9,428 nucleotides of DNA. Origin: Spirochaetia bacterium. GTDB taxonomy: Bacteria; Spirochaetota; Spirochaetia; Treponematales; Breznakiellaceae. The DNA lies in NCBI GenBank assembly GCA_025997715.1, contig BNUY01000122.1:1-9428 (forward strand), read 5' to 3'. Positions 1-5,560 of the stretch are shown piece by piece. The notes under the pieces are model-generated. The model saw only the letters and a list, made by a program, of their open reading frames with translations, was not told the origin of the DNA and did no database searches. The translations under genes were made by a program, and so were the position numbers. The stretch's first letter is position 1. Each line of letters starts with the position of its first letter.

Positions 1-58
1 CCCCCCTTTTTCCCAAGCGCCTGTCTTTAAACCGGTTGCTCCCATCTATCGTGACCAT
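1..58 (-). CDS. Start of an unknown gene, cut by the window edge
   Basis: Nineteen codons are visible from an ATG at 58-56, reading leftward off the window: MVTIDGSNRFKDRRLGKRG. I do not recognise the product; the visible part is hydrophilic and basic, with no signal peptide. The call rests on the upstream signals. A purine-rich Shine-Dalgarno run (GGGAGGGAGA, 72-63) sits just before the ATG, and an extended -10 promoter (86-94) lies about 30 bases further upstream. That promoter, ribosome site and ATG line up with sensible spacing argues for a real gene start rather than a chance short frame. Function cannot be judged from this fragment. Confidence 0.55.
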   Translation of the reverse strand, partial: MVTIDGSNRFKDRRLGKRG

Positions 59-85
59 TTGTTCTCCCTCCCAAGGATTTCCCTT

Positions 86-114
86 ATTATACCATACGTT
101 TCTGAACTTGTGTA
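86..114 (-). promoter_or_regulatory. Extended -10 promoter for the leftmost gene
   Basis: On the minus strand a perfect TATAAT (91-86) is preceded directly by TGG (94-92), giving an extended -10 element. A weak -35 (TACACA, 114-109, four of six consensus bases) lies 17 bp upstream. Transcription would begin near 79, giving a leader of about 20 nt with the Shine-Dalgarno run before the ATG at 58. Confidence 0.6.
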
Positions 115-121
115 TAAACGT

Positions 122-182
122 TAGCCCCAGGGGTTCCCCCCATATTTTCCACTGACACCCCTAATACCCTTGGGGAGGGCTA
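122..182. repeat. Nested inverted repeats (possible three-way junction)
   Basis: TAGCCC (122-127) is the exact reverse complement of GGGCTA (177-182). Inside these arms are AGGGG-TT-CCCC near 129-139 and CCCC...GGGG near 158-175. The RNA from either strand could fold into an outer stem closing two short hairpins. The element ends just upstream of the -35 of the leftmost gene's promoter. No function is assigned. Confidence 0.35.
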
Positions 183-260
183 TGCTCTTCTCACTGGTGC
201 GCCTACTGATGTGGGGGAAGAAGATAAACATAAAGGTAGGCGCTATAAGGGATGTGAATC

Positions 261-396
261 GGGTCGGGGAGGGGCGGTCACGGCTGCGGGCATATGGAGC
301 TCTCTGCGTACGGAGACCTATTCAGGCCCCCTGGGGCCGGGCTCCGGGAGCAGGTTCCTCCATCCGCCCGCGGCCGGGGACGTCCCTCCCCGACCC
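261..396. repeat. 13-bp perfect inverted repeat around a GC-rich core
   Basis: GGGTCGGGGAGGG at 261-273 is repeated exactly as its reverse complement at 384-396, with 110 bp between. The core contains further self-complementary pieces, including GGCCCCCTGGGGCC, GCTCCGGGAGC and GGGACGTCCC. The arms carry closely spaced G runs, so quadruplex formation is conceivable on the plus strand at the left arm and on the minus strand at the right arm. It lies directly 3' of the TPR gene. Confidence 0.45.
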
Positions 397-399
397 AGT

Positions 400-1092
400 T
401 TACGTACTGGCCCTTCGGGAGCGTTCCAGCCCCTCGGTGGCCTCCCGGTAGTTGGGGTTGAGCCGGAGGGCACGCTGGTAGGCCTCCATTGCCGGCTTGA
501 ATTCCCGCACCTCTTCCCGCACCGAACCCAGCCGGTACCACCAGAGGGCGGACCCCGGTTCCAGGCGGACCGCCGTGGTGTAGGCGATGTCGGCACGGTG
601 GAATTTTTTCTGGAACCGGAAGATCTCACCGATGAAGAAATAGGCCACGGAACTGCGCTCTCCCTGGGGTACGGCATTGACGTATCGTTGCATAGAGCGC
701 AGGGAATCCTCGTAGCGGGTGAGGTAGAAGTAGGCTTCACCCATGGTTTCGATGATACGGTACTCCGCGTTATTGACCGCAAGCCCTCTTTGGCCCCAGG
801 TAATCACCTCGGCGTACTTCTTTTGGCGCTGGAGAGCCCAGGTCAGGACCGTATAGGAATCCATGTTCGACGCATTTTGGGCAATCTCGTCCCGGCAAAT
901 CCTGACCGCCTCGTCGTAGTACTGGTTTGCCTCGGCCATGCGGTCCCGGGATTCCAGGTCCCGGCCTATACGGTAGCTCCGCAGAGCATCCGGGCGGGTA
1001 GTGTTTTGGGGAAAAACCGGCGTGGCGCCCAGGAGAAGGAGCAGCAGAAACTGACTAAAAAGGGCCTTTCGTTCTATTCTATATAATTGCAT
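400..1092 (-). CDS. Exported tetratricopeptide-repeat protein
   Basis: A 230-residue protein. Residues 1-29 form a signal peptide: a basic start (Arg5, Arg8, Lys9), a core containing six consecutive leucines, and a likely cleavage near Phe27-Gln29. There is no lipobox cysteine, so the product is probably periplasmic or held by an uncleaved signal. The rest is about five TPR units, near 37-70, 76-109, 110-143, 147-180 and 181-214. The last three are clearest, with typical ends such as AVRLEPG and ALRLNPN. TPRs mediate protein-protein contacts; the partner is unknown. The ATG at 1092 is preferred over an in-frame TTG at 1110, because the TTG lies at the predicted transcription start and a GAGGA run falls before the ATG. 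The gene is divergent from hydC. Confidence 0.8.
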   Translation of the reverse strand: MQLYRIERKALFSQFLLLLLLGATPVFPQNTTRPDALRSYRIGRDLESRDRMAEANQYYDEAVRICRDEIAQNASNMDSYTVLTWALQRQKKYAEVITWGQRGLAVNNAEYRIIETMGEAYFYLTRYEDSLRSMQRYVNAVPQGERSSVAYFFIGEIFRFQKKFHRADIAYTTAVRLEPGSALWWYRLGSVREEVREFKPAMEAYQRALRLNPNYREATEGLERSRRAST

Positions 1093-1113
1093 CGTGTCAA
1101 TATTCCTCAATAA

Positions 1114-1142
1114 AGTATCGGCGGAAACAGCAATCCGGGCAA
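1114..1142 (-). promoter_or_regulatory. Promoter of the TPR gene
   Basis: On the minus strand TTGCCC (1142-1137) and GATACT (1119-1114) are separated by exactly 17 bp, each matching four of six sigma70 consensus bases. Transcription would start near 1107, about 15 nt before the ATG at 1092. This supports the ATG rather than the upstream TTG as the start codon. Confidence 0.5.
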
Positions 1143-1161
1143 GGGTTCTTAAAAATTTTCC

Positions 1162-1190
1162 TTGACATCGAAAGAAAACACCCCCATACT
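1162..1190 (+). promoter_or_regulatory. Promoter of the hydCBA operon
   Basis: A perfect -35 TTGACA (1162-1167) is followed after 17 bp by CATACT (1185-1190), which matches four of six -10 bases. The predicted transcription start is near 1197, leaving a leader of about 60 nt. An AT-rich block (1149-1159) just upstream could act as an UP element. The -35 lies 19 bp from the divergent -35 of the TPR gene. Confidence 0.65.
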
Positions 1191-1209
1191 GGTCTGGTAC
1201 GCGGGAATC

Positions 1210-1231
1210 AATTACATGGTATCATGGAATT
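1210..1231. promoter_or_regulatory. Imperfect palindrome in the hydC leader (candidate operator)
   Basis: AATTACATG (1210-1218) and CATGGAATT (1223-1231) form an inverted repeat with 9-bp arms, one mismatch and a 4-bp centre. It lies roughly 13-35 nt downstream of the predicted transcription start. That is a usual place for a repressor operator, and the RNA could also form a small hairpin. It does not resemble a Rex site. No regulator is assigned. Confidence 0.35.
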
Positions 1232-1246
1232 TAATGTTTTTACACT

Positions 1247-1253
1247 GAGGAGG
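1247..1253 (+). promoter_or_regulatory. Strong ribosome binding site of hydC
   Basis: GAGGAGG lies 5 nt before the ATG at 1259. It is close to the full anti-Shine-Dalgarno complement and fixes the start of the first hydrogenase gene. Confidence 0.8.
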
Positions 1254-1258
1254 TACGT

Positions 1259-1759
1259 ATGTCTGGATGTAGCGGACATGGGGGCGAAGAGAAAGTTACC
1301 TTTCCCAAGGAACTTGTCTCGTTTATCGATGAATGGAAGGTCAAACAAGGGAGTTTGATCATGATCCTGCACAAGACCCAGGAGACCTTTGGGTTTGTGC
1401 CGCGGTCTGCCGCAGAGCAAATCTCGCAGATGACCGGGATTCACCTGGCGAAGATCTATGGGGTGATATCCTTTTATCACTTCTTTAAGACCACCAAGCC
1501 CGGCAAGAACAAGGTTTCGGTGTGCCTGGGTACGGCTTGCTACCTGAAGGGCGGCGGGGATCATATCGAATCGGCCCGCGAATTCCTGAAGATAGCGCCG
1601 GATGAGGTGACGTCAGATGGGCTCTTTAGCGTGGAAGAAGTCCGTTGCGTCGGCTGTTGCGGTTTGGCCCCGGTTATGACGGTCGGGCCCGACACCTACG
1701 GTAAGTTAACCAAGCAGCAGCTTCCCGAAATCTTCGAAAAATACAGAGCAAGAGGCTAA
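1259..1759 (+). CDS. hydC: HydC subunit of electron-bifurcating [FeFe] hydrogenase (NuoE-like)
   Basis: A 166-residue cytoplasmic protein of the NuoE/thioredoxin-like [2Fe-2S] ferredoxin family. An N-terminal helical region (about 15-75, including FGFVPRSAAEQI and the YGVISFYHFF stretch) is followed by the thioredoxin-like fold. The cluster ligands are evident: Cys89 and Cys94 in CLGTAC, then Cys130 and Cys134 in CVGCC. The length is normal for the family. In HydABC enzymes this subunit docks on HydB and carries one [2Fe-2S] cluster near the FMN. The short N-terminal extension (CSGHGG at 4-9) is not part of the conserved fold. It is the first gene of the operon, with a strong ribosome site, and is followed after 9 nt by hydB. 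A NADH dehydrogenase subunit is excluded by the adjoining H-cluster gene. Confidence 0.93.
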   Translation: MSGCSGHGGEEKVTFPKELVSFIDEWKVKQGSLIMILHKTQETFGFVPRSAAEQISQMTGIHLAKIYGVISFYHFFKTTKPGKNKVSVCLGTACYLKGGGDHIESAREFLKIAPDEVTSDGLFSVEEVRCVGCCGLAPVMTVGPDTYGKLTKQQLPEIFEKYRARG

Positions 1760-1768
1760 GGGGGAGAT

Positions 1769-3649
1769 ATGTCGAAACTTACCACAGACGCGTTAAACAA
1801 ACTGCGGACGGAGGCCCACGCCGAGTTCCGCAACAAAAAGGGCTATACCCATTACATACTGACCTGCGGTGGTACCGCCTGTCAGTCAAACAAGGGTGTA
1901 GAAATCTATGAGGGCCTGATTGCCGAAGCCAAGAAACAGGGTGTGGGCGATAAGGTTCAGGTTATCAAGACCGGCTGCTTTGGGTTCTGCGAAAAGGGCC
2001 CCATCGTCAAGGTACTCCCGGAAAACTCCTTCTATGTGGACGTGAAGCCGGAAGACGCCGCTGAAATCATTACCACCAATGTGAAGAAGGGCAAGGAAGT
2101 CGAACGGCTGTTCTACAAGAACCCCGATGGCTCTCCGGCGCCTAAGGCTACCGGCAGCGGCCATGCCGAGCTTCCCCCCATTGGCTTTTATCAAAAGCAG
2201 GTCCGGGTTGTGCTTCGTAACTGCGGGGTGATTAATCCCGAGGTAATAGAAGAATACATCGCCAATGACGGCTATATTGCCCTTCAGAAGTCCCTGTTCC
2301 AATGGTCTCAGGACGATATCATCAACGAGCTCAAGACTTCCGGCCTAAGAGGCCGCGGCGGCGCGGGTTTCCCCACCTGGATGAAGTGGGATGCCACCAA
2401 GAAAGTGGCCAACGACGTCAAGTACGTGGTCTGTAACGCCGATGAGGGCGACCCCGGCGCGTACATGGACCGGTCCACCATTGAAGGTGACCCCCACTCG
2501 GTTATTGAAGCGATGATCATCTGCGGAAAGGCTATCGGCTCCCACCAGGGCTTCGTCTACATCCGCGCGGAATATCCCCTGGCGGTCCACCGCCTGGAAA
2601 TTGCCCTGGCCCAGGCCAAAGAACACGGCCTCCTGGGCAAGGACATCCTCGGTTCGGGCTTCGACTTTGACATCGAAATCCGGCTCGGCGCGGGGGCCTT
2701 TGTCTGCGGTGAGGAAACGGCGCTCCTGCGCTCCCTCGAAGGCGGACGGGGTATGCCTACACCGAAGCCTCCCTTCCCGGCGGTTGCGGGTCTCTGGGCC
2801 AAACCCACCTGTATCAACAACGTCGAAACCTTTGCGAACATCCCGGCCATCCTGGTTAAGGGCGGCGCGTGGTTTGCCGCCATGGGGACGGCGGATTCCA
2901 AGGGCACCAAGGTATTCGCCCTTACCGGAAAGGTTGAGAACTCCGGCCTTATCGAAGTTCCCATGGGTACCACCCTGCGGGAAATCATCTTCGGCATCGG
3001 CGGCGGCATCAGGGGCGGCAAGAAGTTCAAGGGCGTCCAGACCGGCGGACCTTCCGGCGGTATTTTGACCGAAAAAGACCTTGATACTCCGATTGACTAT
3101 GCGGGTCTTGCAAAGATGGGCTCCATGATGGGCTCCGGCGGTATGATTGTCATGGACGAGGATGACTGCGTGGTTGACGTGGCGCGGTTCTACATGGACT
3201 TCTGCGTTGACGAATCTTGCGGAAAGTGTTCACCCTGCCGTATCGGCACCACGGAAATCCTGAAGATCCTTGAAAAGATCACCCATGGCAACGGCGACGA
3301 GCAAGACCTGGTCAAGCTGACAACCATCGGCACGGCCATGCAGAAGGCTTCCCTCTGCGCGCTGGGTAACACGGCGTCCAACCCGACCCTTTCGACGGTG
3401 CGGAACTTCCGTGACGAGTACATGGAACACATCCACGACCACAAATGCCGGGCGGGTAAGTGTAAGAGCCTGCTCTCATTCACCATCCTGGAAGACAAGT
3501 GTAAGGGATGCGGCGTGTGCGCGAAGAACTGCGCTGCGGATTGTATCACGGGCGAGAAGAAAAAGCCCTATACAATTGATCAGTCGAAGTGCGTAAAGTG
3601 CGCCGAATGCTTCAAGAACTGTAAGTTCGATGCAGTGGTTAGGGCCTAA
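1769..3649 (+). CDS. hydB: HydB subunit of electron-bifurcating [FeFe] hydrogenase (NuoF-like, FMN/NAD(H))
   Basis: A 626-residue cytoplasmic protein with four parts. First is a thioredoxin-like [2Fe-2S] domain (about 25-105; Cys33, Cys38, Cys70, Cys74). Second is the NuoF core (about 140-440), with the FMN loop RGRGGAGFPT (194-203), NADEGDPGAYMDR (223-235) and an SLBB-like part. Third is the N3-type [4Fe-4S] site (Cys484, Cys487, Cys490, Cys530). Fourth is a C-terminal two-cluster ferredoxin domain (Cys578/581/584/588 and Cys608/611/614/618). HydB binds NAD(H), and its FMN is the proposed bifurcation site. His and Cys residues at 555-565 may bind zinc, as reported for a related enzyme. Trp204 stands where most family members have Gly. 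The ATG has a GGGGGAG run only 2 nt upstream; translation is probably coupled to hydC. Stop to hydA start is 16 nt. Confidence 0.94.
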   Translation: MSKLTTDALNKLRTEAHAEFRNKKGYTHYILTCGGTACQSNKGVEIYEGLIAEAKKQGVGDKVQVIKTGCFGFCEKGPIVKVLPENSFYVDVKPEDAAEIITTNVKKGKEVERLFYKNPDGSPAPKATGSGHAELPPIGFYQKQVRVVLRNCGVINPEVIEEYIANDGYIALQKSLFQWSQDDIINELKTSGLRGRGGAGFPTWMKWDATKKVANDVKYVVCNADEGDPGAYMDRSTIEGDPHSVIEAMIICGKAIGSHQGFVYIRAEYPLAVHRLEIALAQAKEHGLLGKDILGSGFDFDIEIRLGAGAFVCGEETALLRSLEGGRGMPTPKPPFPAVAGLWAKPTCINNVETFANIPAILVKGGAWFAAMGTADSKGTKVFALTGKVENSGLIEVPMGTTLREIIFGIGGGIRGGKKFKGVQTGGPSGGILTEKDLDTPIDYAGLAKMGSMMGSGGMIVMDEDDCVVDVARFYMDFCVDESCGKCSPCRIGTTEILKILEKITHGNGDEQDLVKLTTIGTAMQKASLCALGNTASNPTLSTVRNFRDEYMEHIHDHKCRAGKCKSLLSFTILEDKCKGCGVCAKNCAADCITGEKKKPYTIDQSKCVKCAECFKNCKFDAVVRA

Positions 3650-3654
3650 GGGAC

Positions 3655-3660
3655 AGGAGG
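3655..3660 (+). promoter_or_regulatory. Ribosome binding site fixing the hydA start
   Basis: AGGAGG followed by five A residues leads straight to the ATG at 3666. This decides against the in-frame ATG at 3630, which lies inside hydB and would add 12 residues not expected at the start of a plant-type ferredoxin domain. Confidence 0.8.
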
Positions 3661-3665
3661 AAAAA

Positions 3666-5411
3666 ATGATTAACTGCAAAATAAATGGAATACCCGTCCA
3701 GGTTGAGGATGGCACATCCATCCTTAAAGCGGCGGAGAAGGTAAACATCAAAATACCGACACTGTGTTACAACCCCGACCTTCCGCCATGGGCAAGCTGC
3801 GGTCTGTGTATCGTCAGGCTGGAAGGCTCCCCGAAAACGGTGCGGGCCTGTACAACCCCGGTGAACGAGGGTCTGTCGGTAATCACCCATGACGCGGAAC
3901 TCATCGCGGTACGGAAGACCGTACTTGAACTCATCCTTGCCAACCACCCCAATGATTGTCTGCAATGCCCCCGGAACGGAAGCTGCGAACTGCAAACATT
4001 GGCGGCGGAATTCGGCATCCGGGAAGTGCCCTTCGCCAAAGTGCTGAACGGCCTGCCGGTGGACGATTCAAACCCCTCCATCATCCTGAACCCGGAAAAA
4101 TGTATCCGCTGCGGACGCTGCGTAAAGGTCTGTCAGGAGATGCAGAACGTGTGGGCTCTGGAATTCCTGGGCCGCGGTATCAAAGGCCGCATCGCCTCTG
4201 CGGCGGGAACCCCCCTGGGTGAAAGCCCCTGTATCAAGTGCGGCCAATGCGCGGCCCACTGCCCGGTAGGCGCCATCTACGAGCGTGACGACACCGTAAA
4301 GGTGTGGCGCGCCCTGCAAGACCCGGAACTGCACACCGCGGTACAGATTGCCCCGGCGACCCGTGTTGCCTTGGCAGAAGAATTCGGGCTTCCCCCCGGA
4401 ACTATCGCCACAAAGAAGATGTACGCGGCCCTGCGTCGGCTCGGTTTCAAAACCGTGTTTGACACGAACTTCTCGGCGGACCTTACCATCCTGGAAGAGG
4501 GCACCGAGTTGGTTCACCGCCTGACCAAGGGTGGGGACATTCCCCTGATCACCAGTTGCTGCCCGGCGTGGGTAGACTACATGGAAAAGTATTACACCGA
4601 TATGATTCCGAACTTCTCCACCGCCAAATCCCCGCAGCAGATGATGGGCGCCATGATTAAGGCCTACTGGGCCGGAAAAGCCGGCGTCAATCCCGACAAG
4701 GTTTACTCGGTTTCCGTCATGCCCTGTACCGCAAAGAAGTGGGAAATTTCCCGCAACGATGACATGAAGAGCGCCAAACACGGCTTGGATGTTGACATTG
4801 CGATCACCACCCGCGAACTTGCCCGGATGATTAAGCAGGCGGGTATTGACATCTTCAATCTGCCTGATGAAGAAGCGGACAGCCCCCTGGGGCCCTACAC
4901 CGGCGCGGGAACGATCTTCGGAGCCACCGGCGGCGTTATGGAAGCGGCGGTACGGAGCGCGTATTTCCTGGTTACCAAGAAAGAACTGGGGAATGTAAAC
5001 TTCACACCGGTTCGCGGTCTTGGCGACGTAAAAGAAGCCGAAGTTGACCTGGACGGCACGAAGATCAAGGTTGCGGTGGCCCATCAAATGGGGAACATCG
5101 CGGCGGTGCTGGACAGGATCCGTGCGGCGAAAGCGGCGGGTCAGCCCAGCCCCTGGCAGTTTGTCGAAGTCATGGCCTGCAGAGGCGGTTGTGTCGGCGG
5201 CGGCGGTCAGCCCTACGGTTGTACCGACGAGATCCGCAACAAACGTGCGGCGGGTCTGTACAAGGATGATGAGCAATCGGCGATTCGTTGTTCACACCAG
5301 AATCCCTTGATCACCCAGGTGTACAAGGAATTCCTCGGCGAACCGAATGGACACAAAGCCCACGAATTGCTGCATACCCATTATCAGCCCAGGGAAGTTT
5401 ATATAAAATAA
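3666..5411 (+). CDS. hydA: HydA catalytic subunit, H-cluster [FeFe] hydrogenase
   Basis: A 581-residue cytoplasmic enzyme making or oxidising H2. N-terminal electron relay: plant-type [2Fe-2S] (Cys34, Cys45, Cys48, Cys62), His-Cys [4Fe-4S] (His94, Cys98, Cys101, Cys107), and a two-cluster ferredoxin (Cys146/149/152/156 and Cys189/192/195/199). The H-cluster domain has all three signatures: TSCCPAW (296-302), MPCTAKKWE (352-360) and EVMACRGGCVGGGGQP (501-516). The expected H-cluster ligands are Cys299, Cys354, Cys505 and Cys509, and Cys298 is the expected proton-transfer residue. The small-subunit-like tail ends in LLHTHY and a short extension. It lacks the extra C-terminal [2Fe-2S] domain of Thermotoga maritima HydA and is close to clostridial CpI in size. 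Context makes it a trimeric bifurcating enzyme using NAD(H) and ferredoxin. Maturases must be encoded elsewhere. Confidence 0.96.
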   Translation: MINCKINGIPVQVEDGTSILKAAEKVNIKIPTLCYNPDLPPWASCGLCIVRLEGSPKTVRACTTPVNEGLSVITHDAELIAVRKTVLELILANHPNDCLQCPRNGSCELQTLAAEFGIREVPFAKVLNGLPVDDSNPSIILNPEKCIRCGRCVKVCQEMQNVWALEFLGRGIKGRIASAAGTPLGESPCIKCGQCAAHCPVGAIYERDDTVKVWRALQDPELHTAVQIAPATRVALAEEFGLPPGTIATKKMYAALRRLGFKTVFDTNFSADLTILEEGTELVHRLTKGGDIPLITSCCPAWVDYMEKYYTDMIPNFSTAKSPQQMMGAMIKAYWAGKAGVNPDKVYSVSVMPCTAKKWEISRNDDMKSAKHGLDVDIAITTRELARMIKQAGIDIFNLPDEEADSPLGPYTGAGTIFGATGGVMEAAVRSAYFLVTKKELGNVNFTPVRGLGDVKEAEVDLDGTKIKVAVAHQMGNIAAVLDRIRAAKAAGQPSPWQFVEVMACRGGCVGGGGQPYGCTDEIRNKRAAGLYKDDEQSAIRCSHQNPLITQVYKEFLGEPNGHKAHELLHTHYQPREVYIK

Positions 5412-5433
5412 CGGTTGGTAAAATCTGCCATCT

Positions 5434-5470
5434 GACCTCAAGGGTGAAAGCCCTTGAGGTCGTTTTTTTT
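5434..5470 (+). terminator. Rho-independent terminator of the hydCBA operon
   Basis: GACCTCAAGGG (5434-5444) pairs perfectly with CCCTTGAGGTC (5451-5461) over 11 bp. A further T-G wobble closes a GAAA tetraloop, and eight T residues follow (5463-5470). It begins 22 nt after the hydA stop. There is no T run in the opposite direction, so it should not serve the convergent transporter operon. Confidence 0.93.
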
Positions 5471-5526
5471 GCCTTATGTTGACCGGCCATCCCGGAGTCC
5501 CTTCCAAAACGCCTCTTTCCGGAAGG

Positions 5527-5545
5527 AACCCCGGAAGCCCGGGTT
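5527..5545. repeat. GC-rich hairpin downstream of the binding-protein gene
   Basis: AACCCCGG (5527-5534) and CCGGGTT (5539-5545) pair around AAGC with one bulged base. It lies 16 nt beyond the stop codon of the minus-strand binding-protein gene, where a terminator is expected. On that strand no T run follows, so it is not a standard rho-independent terminator. It may protect the mRNA 3' end. Confidence 0.35.
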
Positions 5546-5560
5546 AAAACTTGTCTTACG

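Larger units (their letters stand above)
59..399. other. Gene-free, GC-rich, repeat-containing intergenic region
   Basis: No convincing gene lies here on either strand. The left end holds the promoter and ribosome site of the leftmost gene. Between 122 and 182 the terminal repeats TAGCCC and GGGCTA enclose two smaller G4/C4 inverted repeats. From about 255 to 400 the sequence is very rich in G and C, and a 13-bp inverted repeat (261-273 and 384-396) brackets it. This region follows the stop codon of the minus-strand TPR gene at 400, so it may be that gene's 3' untranslated region. No hairpin followed by a T run is present, so a standard terminator for the TPR gene was not found. A structured RNA is possible, but I could not match it to a known family by eye. 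Confidence 0.5.

Noticed and set aside
59..400. SRP RNA, RNase P RNA or tmRNA in the GC-rich region
   Set aside because: The conserved core sequences I know for these RNAs are not visible on either strand; only generic inverted repeats are present.
211..1086. Long plus-strand open frame opposite the TPR gene
   Set aside because: Its translation has no recognisable domain, and the opposite strand encodes a signal peptide plus clear TPR repeats with promoter and ribosome site. It is a GC-driven antisense frame.
1093..1110. TTG start for the TPR protein
   Set aside because: It coincides with the predicted transcription start and has no ribosome site; the ATG at 1092 has a GAGGA run upstream.
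1143..1258. Rex-type redox operator for the hydrogenase operon
   Set aside because: No sequence resembling the TTGTGAA-N4-TTCACAA motif was found in the intergenic region.
3630..3665. Upstream in-frame ATG for hydA inside hydB
   Set aside because: AGGAGG five bases before the ATG at 3666 and the normal start of the ferredoxin domain (MINCKING) favour the later start.
4068..5276. 402-codon minus-strand open frame inside hydA
   Set aside because: It lies antisense to a fully conserved hydrogenase gene and its translation shows no family features.
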